Shown here one piece after another: positions 8,940 to 18,200 of a DNA stretch of 32,236 nt. Source of the DNA: Protostelium mycophagum (Eukaryota; Evosea; Variosea; Protosteliida; Protosteliaceae). Below the pieces are notes generated by a model. That model had not been told where the DNA came from and did no database searches. It saw only the letters and a list, made by a program, of their open reading frames with translations. How positions within the stretch are numbered: position 1 is the stretch's first letter; every line of letters starts with the position of its first letter. A program made the translations under genes and the position numbers. Location of the stretch: positions 1-32,236 of the forward strand of contig MZNV01001740.1 in assembly GCA_002081555.1 (NCBI GenBank), read 5' to 3'.

Positions 8940-9154
8940 TGATGTGTAGAGTCTAAATCTATTACGAGACCAACCGCAAGGGGGCGGACACCAGCCATTG
9001 TAACTGTTTTCCGTGCAGTTGTCGTAAGCAGTTCCGTACATATAGAAGACACCTTCGTGTTGCTCGATGCAGCCTTCGTGAGCGTTGATGATGTTGCCAG
9101 CTGTATTTTGGCCAAAACGGCGGTGAAAGCCAGGAGCAAAAAGAGGATTCTCAT
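8907..9154 (-). pseudogene. N-terminal fragment of a secreted GH43-like glycosidase
   Basis: ATG 9154-9152 opens a clear signal peptide (MRILFLLLAFTAVLA). In the neighbouring frame the same DNA continues with NTAGNIINAHEGCIEQH, then GVFYMYGTAYDNC and GWSRNRFRLYTS. This is the first-blade pattern (G-N-x-I-N-A-H, then G-x-Y-x-Y-G) of GH43-type five-bladed propeller enzymes. The frames differ by one step with no room for an intron; loss of one copy of a short AAAATAC repeat would explain it. Only about 80 of the several hundred residues expected remain. The homology stops at the foldback repeat, so this is a broken gene copy. GH43 enzymes act on arabinan/xylan-type sugars; the substrate here is unknown. 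Confidence 0.55.
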
Positions 9155-9193
9155 ATTGGAGATATGTCTTTCGCTTCAAGTGGGATGCTGATG

Positions 9194-9237
9194 GGAAGAA
9201 TCCCGCGGGGATGAAGAATTTGCCGCGGGATTCTTCC
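9194..9237. other. Perfect 15-bp stem hairpin
   Basis: GGAAGAATCCCGCGG at 9194-9208 pairs exactly with 9223-9237 around a 14-nt loop. It lies between the patatin 3' end and the GH43-like fragment. It could be a structured 3' UTR element or processing site, or the trace of a palindromic insertion. It is not a bacterial-type terminator, since no T-run follows on either strand. Confidence 0.75.
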
Positions 9238-9408
9238 ACCAGGTTTGGGTTCAGACGAATTTGAGACGTGAAACTTTGCAGCTCTGGCTTGAGTATATTG
9301 AGGATTTCTCGCCCCAATACAAGAACCGTATGTTTACCTGCCTACCTTTGTCGCCCTTTGTTCACTATCATGAGAATATTAATTGAGTACAATCTGATAC
9401 ATGCTTTA

Positions 9409-10697
9409 TTAGAGCAGTGCTGCAATAACTGCCACAATCAAGGCTCCACAGGCACCAAAAGTAGATGCAGAGCTGAAGTATCCCTCGTTGTTGAAAGAAT
9501 AAGCATCGTTCTGGGTCTTGTAGTAGGCTGGGAGGACAGAGTCAAACTCAATAGCGACATTGTCGCCGAGCTCCTTGGGGTCGTTCTGTTGTGCCCACTG
9601 CTTCACCAAGTTGTATTGGAGCTCCTCTTGGTCAAAGTTGAGAGTGGAGAAGGTTCTATTCAGTTGAGCGGTGTAGATGTAGGCGGTGAGGTTAGCGGCG
9701 TTGGCCATGATGGCGAGATCTCCGACCAAGATGGCGTTTCCTTGGATCTCAAAAGCCTTCAAGATATTACGGATGAGTCCTTGGTCCTCCAGAGAATCAT
9801 CATCTCCATTCTTGCCATTATTCTGATCCTGTGATGTCTCAGCAAAATGAACCGCTTCATTCTCCTCAGCCGTACCTTGTTGGGAACAAAACCGTAGATG
9901 GTGTCCATGTTGGACCCGTCGATGAGAGGAATGACGGGGAGGTAGTCGATTCCGGTACCACCGTCAACAAAGAGGGTGTTGTTGGTGAGGGCAGGGATAG
10001 CTCTTGGGGGGAAAGCCACGGGGATGGCGGTGGTGGCCAAGAGGACCTGGATGAGTGGGAGGTCAGAGACGGTGGGGTCAGTGGAGAGGAGTCTGAGGTT
10101 CTGTCCGGTTCTCTGATCGACGGTTGTGATCCATGAAGGCAAGAAGAGATCTCCCAATTTGGAGTAACCGATCTGTCCCAAAGCGGCTCTGAAGGTGTCC
10201 TCCAGAGGGGAGTTGTCGAGGATGTAACCGTCATCGAGGTTGGTGGCGCTGGAGAAGAATCCTCTAACACCAGTTCTGTAGACAGAAGAATCTCTGAGGT
10301 TGAAGATGAAATTGTTCCATGCGCCGATACTCCAGCCCCGGCTTCCATTTGTGTAAATGTATCTACGTAACGTAAGATGTTAAGAAGTGATGTGAGGCAC
10401 TCACTCTAAAGCGCCGTTAAGACCGACGACGTTGAGAGCTCCAGAGCTAGCTCCAGAGAGGACAGAGGGGATTACTTTGGTTCTGCTGGGGTTTGTACCG
10501 TTGAGGAGGGTCTGCGCAAGAGCAGCTTGTTGTGCGATTCTGCCTCCAGCTCCAGAGAAGGCCCATCCCACTCCTTTTGAGCTGAATGTGTTGGTGTTGC
10601 CTACGGTAATCAGTCAGATCGTCATTTACGTGATGTTCATACCAATAGGCGCCGCGAGGGCGAGGGCCAGTGCGGCCAAGATGATCACTGTTTTCAT
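9409..10697 (-). CDS. Patatin-like phospholipase, secreted and probably GPI-anchored
   Basis: Exons 10697-10643, 10600-10405, 10362-9876 and 9828-9409 give 385 aa, all phases consistent. A signal peptide (MKTVIILAALALALAAPIG) leads into the patatin fold: SGAGGR oxyanion loop at residues 34-39, GASSG nucleophile elbow with Ser70, and catalytic Asp217 in VDGGTG. The LLATTAIPVAFPP stretch is also typical. The enzymes use a Ser/Asp dyad to cleave acyl ester bonds of lipids. The protein ends in a small-residue region and a hydrophobic tail (ACGALIVAVIAALL) directly before the stop, the form of a GPI-anchor signal, so it likely acts at the cell surface. Codons are strongly biased to C-ending forms (AAC, CTC, ATC, GTC, TAC), more than in neighbours, suggesting high expression. 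Palindromic TTACGTAA lies just upstream of the ATG. Confidence 0.9.
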
Positions 10698-11117
10698 GTG
10701 TTTACGTAAGCGTGTGGTGTCTGTGTTTTTCGTTCGTGTAGAATGAAGCTTCGACCAGGCATCCTCATGATTCCGAATTTCCGGTCACATTTCTGAAACT
10801 TACGCATCGTTACCGCATCTCATCCCGTCAACTACCGTACGACAACTATAAATGTCTTGAGATTACCTTTCCCCGAGTTTTCAGCATGAAATGTGGCATG
10901 TTTTAAAAACCGATTTACCTCCAACAGGTCTGTCAAGAATTCTCCTGCTGGTGCATCTCAGTACGATTTACCTTACGTGATGTCTGAAGGTCTTGTTTTC
11001 CATTCTAAAAGAAGCCAGGATACAACTCTTGTGAGCACATACGACTCCACTTGTGGTCAACATCAGTCCGCAGAAAGAATGATCGGCACGAAACAAGCGC
11101 ATCAAATGTACAACTCT
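10698..11117. promoter_or_regulatory. Upstream region of the patatin gene
   Basis: About 420 bp between two minus-strand genes. A perfect TTACGTAA palindrome (10702-10709), the core of bZIP/PAR-type sites, sits five bases before the patatin start codon, and TTACGTGA occurs near 10974. A TACGTAACGTAA sequence recurs inside patatin intron 2 (about 10362-10374). A plus-strand ORF (ATG 10979 to 11156) reads MSEGLVFHSKRSQDTT onward; it overlaps the AN1 gene's 3' end and has no similarity I recognise, so I do not call it. Confidence 0.4.
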
Positions 11118-11612
11118 TTATCTTGTTTTAATGGGCAGGCGAAAGGGGCCAATTGATGTGAAGGGTTCCTGTCTTTTGGCTTGACACGCGTGATCTAATG
11201 GGCTTCTATGTGATATACAGAATGTCTGTCGACAATCTTTGCAGGTGATGTTGATGAGCTCTGATTTCTTGCATCCCTTCTTTGTACACTTGTTCGTCAT
11301 CACCCGGTTCGGTTGTGTCTTGCAGCCGCTCGTGATGTGTTGGTCAACAATTCGATTAATGTCTTGATTGCTGGCGGAACACAATGGTTTTTCGCAGAGA
11401 GGACAGCTGATCACCTAACAATGTCACACAAATCAAGATTAGAATAAAAGTATCACCTTCTCCTCCTGTGGCTTGTTTTTGCAGTTGTGCGCGTCTAGTG
11501 TCCGATGATCTAAGCAATGTGTGTGAGAGCACTTTTCACACTGGAAAGGCAGGAAGTCTAGCTGCTTGCAGCCTGGATGCTCACAATGTTTGCCGAGGTT
11601 TGAGAACTCCAT
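11118..11612 (-). CDS. ZFAND2: AN1-type zinc finger protein, ZFAND2-like
   Basis: Two exons, 11612-11457 and 11414-11118, 150 aa, close to the ~145 aa of human ZFAND2A. Two AN1 fingers are visible: residues ~10-45 (HCEHPGCKQLDFLPFQC, then HCLDH) and ~95-135 (CTKKGCKKSELINITC, then FCISH), each with the CxxxxC...C...H...H/C zinc ligands. Between them is a CPLCEKPLC segment. In animals ZFAND2 proteins bind the proteasome and help clear misfolded proteins under stress such as arsenite exposure; the same role is inferred here. Its start is head to head with the gene at 11907, about 295 bp apart. Confidence 0.85.
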
Positions 11613-11906
11613 GTTCTGGTTTGTTGTTGGATAATAATGGTTGAAGATGAGCCCATATCATCTCGTCATCGTTGCGTCAGTTCCGCTTCTTTGAATCGGG
11701 GCACTACGAAATAATTCGTCATTTATCTCCGATCATCTGACACCCACAGATCCCCAGTGTCCCAAGCCGACAGCTTCCTTTCACTCTATGAGTACAGAAA
11801 AAATATAAATAAATAAAGAGGACAAGAGCTTGTGCTGTCTTCAAGGCAAGTGTTTTTCAGAAAAGGAATTTTATTAATTTTCTTCTGAAACACCGAAACT
11901 TCATTC

Positions 11907-12642
11907 ATGGAAGATCTGATCCAACAATGGTTCGATGAAACAGAGAATATAGACATCAAGAGGTTAAATGATTCTACTCCCACAGTTCTCGCGTATTTAG
12001 ATTCAGTCAAATTGGTAAAAGTAGATCACTGGATGATTCTCTGATTCTCAAAGAAATTAGAAGGCCTGTCACCTGGAAGTGAAGTCGATAAAGATATCAT
12101 TGCAATTCTCGGCAAGTTGAGCGCCTTTGACGCCATATTGACAAATATAAATGTTGGAGAGAGGCTGGTCCAATGTCTGTTCTTGTGCGCTTATCTCTGT
12201 GTGGATCGAAGCGACTTTCAACTTTTTGCCCAACAGAGAAGTCAACAGTAAGTCATCCAATCAACTCTAAATTGAATTAAGGAACAGTTTATTTTTCTGG
12301 GTGTGCCAACAACTCTCTTCCATTCTGTCTCGAGGACACCATTTTGATCACATCGACTCAGAATCATCACTGAAGACTGAAGACATGAAACTCCGTATGA
12401 TGCTCGATCTCTGCGCCAGTAGTGAGTTGGATATCGCCATAGAGGAGGAACTGACAGAGGCGGTGGAATCAGCTGTAACATCTGTGGAAAATGCAAAGGA
12501 GCAGGGTGTCAAACTGACGTGGCTTGCAGCAGAGCAATTGCAGATAATGCAAGCGCATGGATATAAATTAAAAGGAGGAGAAGAAGGGGAGGGTATGGAC
12601 AATATTTATCAATGGCTAAAACCAGTCATGGAACATAAATGA
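11907..12642 (+). CDS. Unknown alpha-helical protein, 218 aa
   Basis: Exons 11907-12014, 12054-12247 and 12288-12642, all in phase. It starts MEDLIQQWFDETENIDIKRL. It is predicted mostly helical, with an acidic helix (IAIEEELTEAVESAVTSVE) near residue 155 and an acidic/glycine C-terminal segment. A Cys-rich hydrophobic stretch (CLFLCAYLCV) lies near residue 85. There is no signal peptide and no motif I can tie to a family. The length and helical content would fit a subunit of a larger complex, but that is only an impression. A TATAAATAAATA run lies about 100 bp upstream of the start. Confidence 0.7.
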
Positions 12643-12959
12643 ACGAAAAACAAAAGTGATCATCACATCTGGAGTTTTGTACAAGCTTTTAATTATAATT
12701 CAAAGAAGTTGAATGATTGAGAACTCACATCTTGCGTCTTGTTCAGTTCTTCAGTGTGGTATTGCGACAATAATTGTGCTCTAAACAGTGCTTAGTGCTC
12801 CAGAAATATCGCAGATTCCGCCTCCCATGAAAATTGAGCCACGTTTAGCTAACGCAGCTTCCCACTTAAGCCACTAAAGAAATTCAAAGCTTCGTAGAAG
12901 GCCATCCGCAGGTTTTCAGCATAAATCGAGACCAAAGGAAGGCACGCACAACAAGAGAG
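12643..12959. other. Intergenic stretch with possible minus-strand exons
   Basis: On the minus strand two protein-like pieces occur: one ending GGGICDISGALSTV before a TAG (about 12870-12785), and one reading AQLLSQYHTEELNKTQD that ends at a good donor (GTGAGT near 12727). A phase-compatible acceptor lies about 43 nt further. I could not join them into one gene or find a start. They may be a small gene, a remnant, or chance. Confidence 0.3.
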
Positions 12960-13918
12960 ATGTTTGGCTTAGGAACTTCAGGCTTCAGCACTGGTCTTCA
13001 AAACACCAACAAGCTCCCCAGAGTAAGATCGTCCTCTTATTATCCTATACTGAGAGTGTGAAGTGCGCTCAAACAGTCATCTTGGAAAGCCAACACAGCA
13101 AAGTGACCAAATGGTATCAAACCGCGACAAATTCAGAGAAGTCTGACTTCCAATGGGCCATCGAAATCGTGGAGAGCGCACTCTCTCACAAGGCGATGAT
13201 CAGGCCTTCATCTGCTCCCTCTAAACAACAATTTCCAGAGAATCTCTGGTTTCGAACAACAACTGAAGACTATCACGGTGGTCCCCTCGCTTACATGGAA
13301 AAAACCACCAGGCCTCAGACTGCAAGTGAGGATGATTCGACATCCATCATCAATCTTATACCATCAGGTCCAGATGCCACGATGCAATGTTGTGCCGCTT
13401 TCTTGCGTCCAAACTACCTCGCAAGCGTCTCTGAATGGTTCACTACCACAGCCAATGCGAACCAGAAAAAGACCTTCCGTTCTGTTTTTAGACGCTTGAC
13501 AAATGAACCGAGGCGCACCACCTACCAAGACATGGTTTTCACAAATTTTGACGAGACGAAACGTCCCAACAGCGCCCCCACCTTATTGTGAGTCTCTAAA
13601 TCTATTGACTTGTGTCTCACGTCTGAAAGGGTGAGGAGAAATAAGAAGCCCGCCGAGACACTACCGCTGGGCGAATCTACCACCTATTCTTTCACTTTAG
13701 GCAGAAGATCAGATGATCAAGCACGCGACGTCCTCCTTCGCACAAATCAGGCGGCAAAGGAGCACGCTGACGTAATCTCGAAGAGCAACGTCGCGTTTGG
13801 ACCTGACGGTTTAGATACATTAAACACCACCTACCACACCTCCTTCTCACAACAGGGAGATGTGAGTCGCCTCAACCGAACAAAGTACATCGTGCCCGTC
13901 CAATTGAGGCTGGCTTAA
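12960..13918 (+). CDS. Unknown basic protein with repeated RPxSAP-type motifs, 291 aa
   Basis: Exons 12960-13022, 13064-13587 and 13630-13918, phases consistent. It starts MFGLGTSGFSTGLQNTNKLP. Three short related motifs are spaced through the protein: MIRPSSAPSK (near residue 70), TTRPQTASED (near 100) and TKRPNSAPTLL (near 190), and there are WFRTTTEDY/WFTTTANA repeats. The C-terminal third is rich in Asn, Thr and Gln. It lacks a signal peptide, membrane segment or zinc ligands. Short RPxSA-type motifs are common in cytoskeleton-associated proteins, which is the only hint of role. Confidence 0.7.
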
Positions 13919-14249
13919 AAATAGCTGTAATATATCAATTTTGAACGAGTTTATAAAGAAATATTCCACATCGCTATTTGAGAATATTTTATGTGATAAA
14001 GCTGCTTGGACTTATCAAGCGAAAAGAGTGCTTGATACAACGTGTTCAAATTTCGATAGATATTGTAATATCCAATGGATTGTAGATGAGACGTAAGGTG
14101 AAGCTTTTCAGCAAGGAATTCAGAATTTTAACTCGAAAATTGTGATTCTCACTGGAATAAAAGTTCAGATTTCGTGATATAACTCTAGTATGTCTATGTG
14201 GGCTACTCCGTAGGTCGATGGCTTAAGCCAAAATTGAATTCTTCCGAAA

Positions 14250-14259
14250 CGCGCCAAAA
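14250..14259 (-). promoter_or_regulatory. E2F-type site
   Basis: CGCGCCAAAA, whose complement TTTTGGCGCG matches the E2F/DP consensus TTTSSCGC. It lies about 100 bp upstream of the CKS1 start codon. Confidence 0.55.
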
Positions 14260-14282
14260 ACAAATTTTCAAAAATCTGCGAG

Positions 14283-14298
14283 ATTTTGGCGCCAAAAT
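14283..14298. promoter_or_regulatory. Palindromic E2F-type site
   Basis: ATTTTGGCGCCAAAAT is a perfect 16-bp palindrome formed by two overlapping TTTTGGCGC half-sites, about 60 bp upstream of the CKS1 start codon. E2F/DP sites drive G1/S genes, which fits the neighbouring gene. Confidence 0.65.
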
Positions 14299-14356
14299 TT
14301 TCGTTTCGTTTCACCGCAGAAAGGAAACCAACAGACCCGATCAACCACAGAAGAAC

Positions 14357-14663
14357 ATGGGAAAAGAGATCTCCTACTCCGACAAGTACTTTGATGATGT
14401 CTATGAATACAGGTGAGTTCTACAAGGCGTAAGCATGGAGTTCTTATCTAATATACACTTTCAGACATGTGATCCTCCCCCAAGAGATCGCCGACAATAT
14501 GCCCCACAAGAGATGCATGACTGAGGATGAGTGGAGAAACCTCGGTGTTCAACAGTCTAAAGGATGGATTCACTACGATATCCACAAGCCAGAGCCACAT
14601 ATCCTGCTCTTTAGACGCCCTCTCACCCCAGCCACAGCCCCCACACACAACGTTCGTCGTTGA
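14357..14663 (+). CDS. CKS1: Cyclin-dependent kinase regulatory subunit
   Basis: Exons 14357-14412 and 14465-14663 give 84 aa, near the usual 79. Family landmarks are conserved along the whole length: [10 protein letters not shown]...EYRHVILP at the start, the [17 protein letters not shown] core, the hinge [18 protein letters not shown], and the anion-binding Lys/Arg/Gln/Trp residues. The C terminus is a short variable tail. The protein binds CDK and phosphorylated substrates and helps processive CDK phosphorylation in the nucleus and cytoplasm. Two E2F-type sites upstream suggest cell-cycle control. Confidence 0.97.
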
Positions 14664-15505
14664 AAGCCCAATTCCAAATCTCTGTCCATATCTCCCACCA
14701 CCATACGAGTGTGTAACTCTGGTGAATAAATCAAGCAGAAAGGGTACGATCATTTCATTTTCCGTTTTTATTTTCTCTAATCGGTTAGTTCTATTGGTAG
14801 TATAACATGATGGTGTCGTTGCAATGCCTTCTTTGGCTGTGATGATTGGTCCCTGATCGCTTTGGAAGGCCTGTTCTGCCTCCTAAATTCAAATTCCGTC
14901 TCTTTAACGCTTGAAGAATTAAGGGGGTCTGACTCGGTCTTCACGATGGTTCCTTCGTCCTCTATACTTTTGCTTTCTTTTGGTGTACATGCGTGCGTGC
15001 GTGTCCGTGTTTCTGTCTTTTCGATCTTCTTGATGTGTCGGTCGCCGCGCTATCCTCTCTATCCGCCGTGCACCGGCGGTGAGGAAATTTATTTGATCCT
15101 TGGAGGGGAGGCCCCAGCCAAACAGTCCAGCTGAGGCGTCATATAGAATGCTTAAGGGACTCTCCTTACCTCTCAACATAAAGCTGTCAGAACCCACCCC
15201 TTCCAAGCGAAGGAAGTGCTGCCGGAGGTTCCAGCGGTCGACATTCCGTACATTCCTGAGCATTTCGGGTACAAAACTTTATCTGTCGACAGAGGTGATG
15301 CCTGTGGGCGAGGCGAAATACCACTGGCATGACGTTGACCTCTTTTACGCGACCTCAACACATCTACAAGGGCGGAATCTCATCGCTGTATCTTACAAGT
15401 AGGCTGACACGCCCACAATACATCTTGATACTTCTAATCTTCCTGAAGAATTTATTGTCAAGAAAAATACCAAATGAATTTTATCATTTACAATCATTCT
15501 CCGCC
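14664..15505. other. Convergent intergenic region, one protein-like segment
   Basis: About 840 bp between the 3' ends of CKS1 and the kinase gene. Plus-strand codons at about 15150-15300 read HPFQAKEVLPEVPAVDIPYI followed by PEHFGYKTLSVDR and end at a possible donor. The segment looks coding, perhaps an exon or remnant of a small mitochondrial-type protein, but no start or partner exon could be fixed. A purine/pyrimidine-biased part at 14940-15060 and a small CCGCCG/CGGCGG hairpin near 15065 have no clear role. Confidence 0.35.
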
Positions 15506-17869
15506 TTATTGTACTCGCAGCTGTTTAGCCTTTCTAACCACTGGTATCATGTCTTTAGCTTCGCAAGACATCCTCAAAAAGGGATGCTGTAAGGGTTAAA
15601 AAATGAAGATAAAATCCAAAGACAAGAGGTACATAACACTGCAAAAACTCGCTTGCAAAGAAAGACATAAAAAATTGTGCTGACCTGAAGAAGTTGGTCG
15701 GCGGTGGCACGTTTTTCTGGCTCTTTGTCTAAGCACCTGTCGTAAAAATTGCTCAACTCTTTGGACCACTTGTGAGGCTCCTTCAATGGCGGGATACCCT
15801 TGGTCGTGATCTGGAAAAGTGCCTGAAATGTCGTGAGATACTCGTTGTAGATGGGACATACCCTGAGGGGAGGGAATTCCATGTAGGGGGGTTCACCCTC
15901 CACCATCTCCATCAACATGATGCCCAAACTCCAGATGTCCACTTTGGTTCCGTAATCATGTCCTCTGATCAGCTCTGGTGCCTGGCTCCGCTCAGCACGA
16001 ATGACATATAAAGATAATGATAAATAATACCATCCAATAAGGTGTTCCCACGACGGTGTTTCTCTTCGCTTGCTTCTGAGTGAGTTGTGCGGCGTAACCA
16101 AAATCTGCCACTTTGACGAATCCGTCGGTAGAGACGAGCATGTTGTCACTCTTAATGTCTCTGTGTATTCTATGCTGTTTATGAATGTAGCTCAGAGCTT
16201 TCAGGGTCTGAAAGGGTCAGGAATTATCTCCAAAAAATACGTGAAATTTCCGAGAAAAGTTCAAGATACCTCTCTACAACAGTAGGCGATTTGAGGCTCG
16301 GTCAACTTCAAATCATCAAAAAGTTCCAAAATGTCGGTGAGACATCCTGTCAAAATCAATCCACGCATATTCTCCACCAGATCTCGCCGAAATTTCGTTG
16401 AATTTTCTGACCTCCTCCCATGTACTCCATGACGACCCAGAGGTTCCTGGTATCAACGATGTAAGCATCGATGTACTCCACGATGTTGGAGTGTTTACAA
16501 CTCTTCAGGATTCCGATTTCGGTCACGAGCAATTTCATATTGTCTTGGGTGATTTCCATCTTCTTCACGGCAACCTTTGAAATTAACCATTGTAGATACA
16601 GTTGTAGATACAATTGTTGATGGATTCCTTTTCAAGAGGAAAATAGTGTTGTGGGTCGCACATACAAATATGGACGCGACAAGTGTCAACATAATATAAT
16701 TGTCTCACAGCTCGCACACTGTGAGCTGGTATAACTGCGGCTCTGCCGCAGTCTAAACAGAAGAGTAATGTGGCTTGCCATGTATCTCACCTTTCGCTTT
16801 GAGCGGGTGTCTGTAGCAACAAACACTTCACCGGCTGCACTACATTTTTTTAGAAAAATTCACAAACTTGCAAATTTCAAAAACCTCACCCCTCGCCGAT
16901 CTTTTCCATATCGGAATAAACAGTAGAAGGGTTAAGAGGAGACACGAGCTCCTGCAGAGTTACCACCTGTTTTTTTTTAGAAATGACTGTCCAATGTAAA
17001 AAAGATGAATGACCTGTTCTTCGGGGAGAGGGAGGAAGGAATGAGAGAGTCGGTTCTCATCGTTTTCTCCAGTGATTAATTTAATGATCTCCAGAGTCTG
17101 AGATGGGTTGGCAAGAACCTCCTCTTTACTGATACCGGATGTTTTCAACATCGCCTCCCACTCATTTGGAAGTCCCTTCTTGATGTCAAAATGGGATTAA
17201 GACATTGATATGAGAGGAGCTCACGGAGAAACCGGTGGCAGAGTTATAATCAACATGGATCTGATGATGGACATTGTAAGGAGCGCTGACGGTTGAATAT
17301 TGCGAACCACTTTCGATTGCCTCTTTCCATTCGTTCAGTTCGGTTTCTGAACCACATTGAATCAAGAAGGACTTCTCGATAGAAGGGGAATAGAGCTCAA
17401 GGCAATATTCCTTCTTTTGAGTCTTTGGTTGAGACTTAAGATAACTGCCACGAAGAGGAACTGCGCCGAGCGGTTTTGGTTCCTAGAAGTGTCAATAATA
17501 AAATGAGGACCCGAAAGATAAAATGTGTCCTATTGAAGTGTATCTTGTCACCCAGATTCGGACATGAAAGAAATCATATACATGTATCTTGAAAGAAACA
17601 ACTTCTCACCCCTTTTGTTTTGAAATAGAATAAATGATCGTTCTGAATGACGAACCATCTTGTCTTCCAGTTCTTAACGACATGACCTTGTTTTTTTAAT
17701 TCACCCTCTTTGTCCGGCTTGGACCATGTTTCTGGGGACAATCCTAACTGAGAGACAGTCAGCCGCTGCATAGAGCTCCGCAGAGTGAACTGGTTGCTCA
17801 TCTCAGGGAAGAAAAATTGTGAGTGATAAGGCTTCTGTCACTCACGTCGGAAGGTAAGGAAGAGATCAT
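15506..17869 (-). CDS. PAK: PAK/STE20 protein kinase with PH and CRIB domains
   Basis: Twelve exons: 17869-17846, 17801-17610, 17482-17225, 17178-17014, 16966-16890, 16839-16791, 16574-16412, 16346-16270, 16207-16031, 15981-15862, 15822-15685 and 15586-15506; 506 aa with every phase agreeing. PH domain ~30-135; CRIB ~137-175 (VSAPYNVHHQIHV, then GLPNEWEAML), which binds Cdc42/Rac-GTP; kinase ~232-500. Kinase landmarks: GEGAAGEV loop, Lys259 in VAVKK, HRDIKSDN with Asp352, DFG at 370-372, GTPYWMAPE activation segment. All catalytic residues are present. The PH-CRIB-kinase order is that of fungal Cla4 and amoebozoan PAKs. It phosphorylates targets at membranes to control actin and polarity. Intron 6 (16575-16790) is unusually long and carries two hairpins. 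Confidence 0.95.
16706..16758. other. Two adjacent hairpins inside a kinase intron
   Basis: CTCACAG/CTGTGAG (7-bp stem) and ACTGCGGC/GCCGCAGT (8-bp stem, 3-nt loop) sit 8 nt apart within the 216-nt intron 16575-16790, the longest in this gene. On the sense (minus) strand the order is GC-rich hairpin, ATACCA, second hairpin, then ACA. That recalls an H/ACA layout, but the stems are far too short for a standard H/ACA RNA. Confidence 0.55.
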
Positions 17870-18200
17870 TGCGACAGGCAAAAGGTTGTCCTCTTGATGC
17901 CAGCACTAGAGCAGAATTGTTTTGTGTCTGTCTGCGTCAGTCGACAATTTAAACTTTTCGGTTGGGGAGTAACGACAAAGATGAAGAAAGCGGGAAAGTT
18001 ATGAAGGAATGGACATCAAATGATGACACCTCAAGGAAACGGTTGGCACGTGTGTTGTGCCGATGTGGTTCACCAAAAATTAACGCGCTGATGAAGATCT
18101 GTCACGGAGATGTTGAAACCAACCAAGGCGCTGAAATAAGAAAATCCAAAAATAATGATTAAATGGTATGAATAATACAATATTTTATCAGTGCTGAAAA
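17870..18200. promoter_or_regulatory. Kinase upstream region
   Basis: About 330 bp between two minus-strand genes. A plus-strand ORF of 66 codons here has no similarity I can see. GCGGGAAA at 17990-17997 matches half of an E2F-type site, but a single copy carries little weight. Otherwise I see nothing specific. Confidence 0.3.

Larger units (their letters stand above)
13919..14356 (+). promoter_or_regulatory. Upstream region of CKS1
   Basis: This holds the CKS1 promoter with two E2F-type sites (listed separately) and AT-rich sequence toward 13930-14160. An in-frame upstream ATG at about 14198 would add 53 residues to CKS1, but the extension has no similarity to the family, so the start at 14357 is preferred. 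A small ATCAAGC...GCTTGAT hairpin near 14017 has no evident role. Confidence 0.5.

Noticed and set aside
9268-10136. Long plus-strand ORFs opposite the patatin gene
   Set aside because: They are shadows of the strongly biased patatin codons on the other strand; the minus strand has the catalytic motifs and consistent splicing.
10979-11156. Small plus-strand ORF near the AN1 gene
   Set aside because: It overlaps the 3' end of the AN1 gene, lacks a convincing start context, and has no recognisable domain.
14837-14935. GTGATGA ... CTGA resembling a C/D box snoRNA
   Set aside because: There is no terminal stem around the boxes, no internal C'/D' pair, and no recognisable guide; the words are common by chance.
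16706-16758. H/ACA snoRNA in the kinase intron
   Set aside because: The stems are only 7-8 bp and the whole unit about 55 nt, too small for a eukaryotic H/ACA RNA with pseudouridylation pockets; kept only as a structural oddity.
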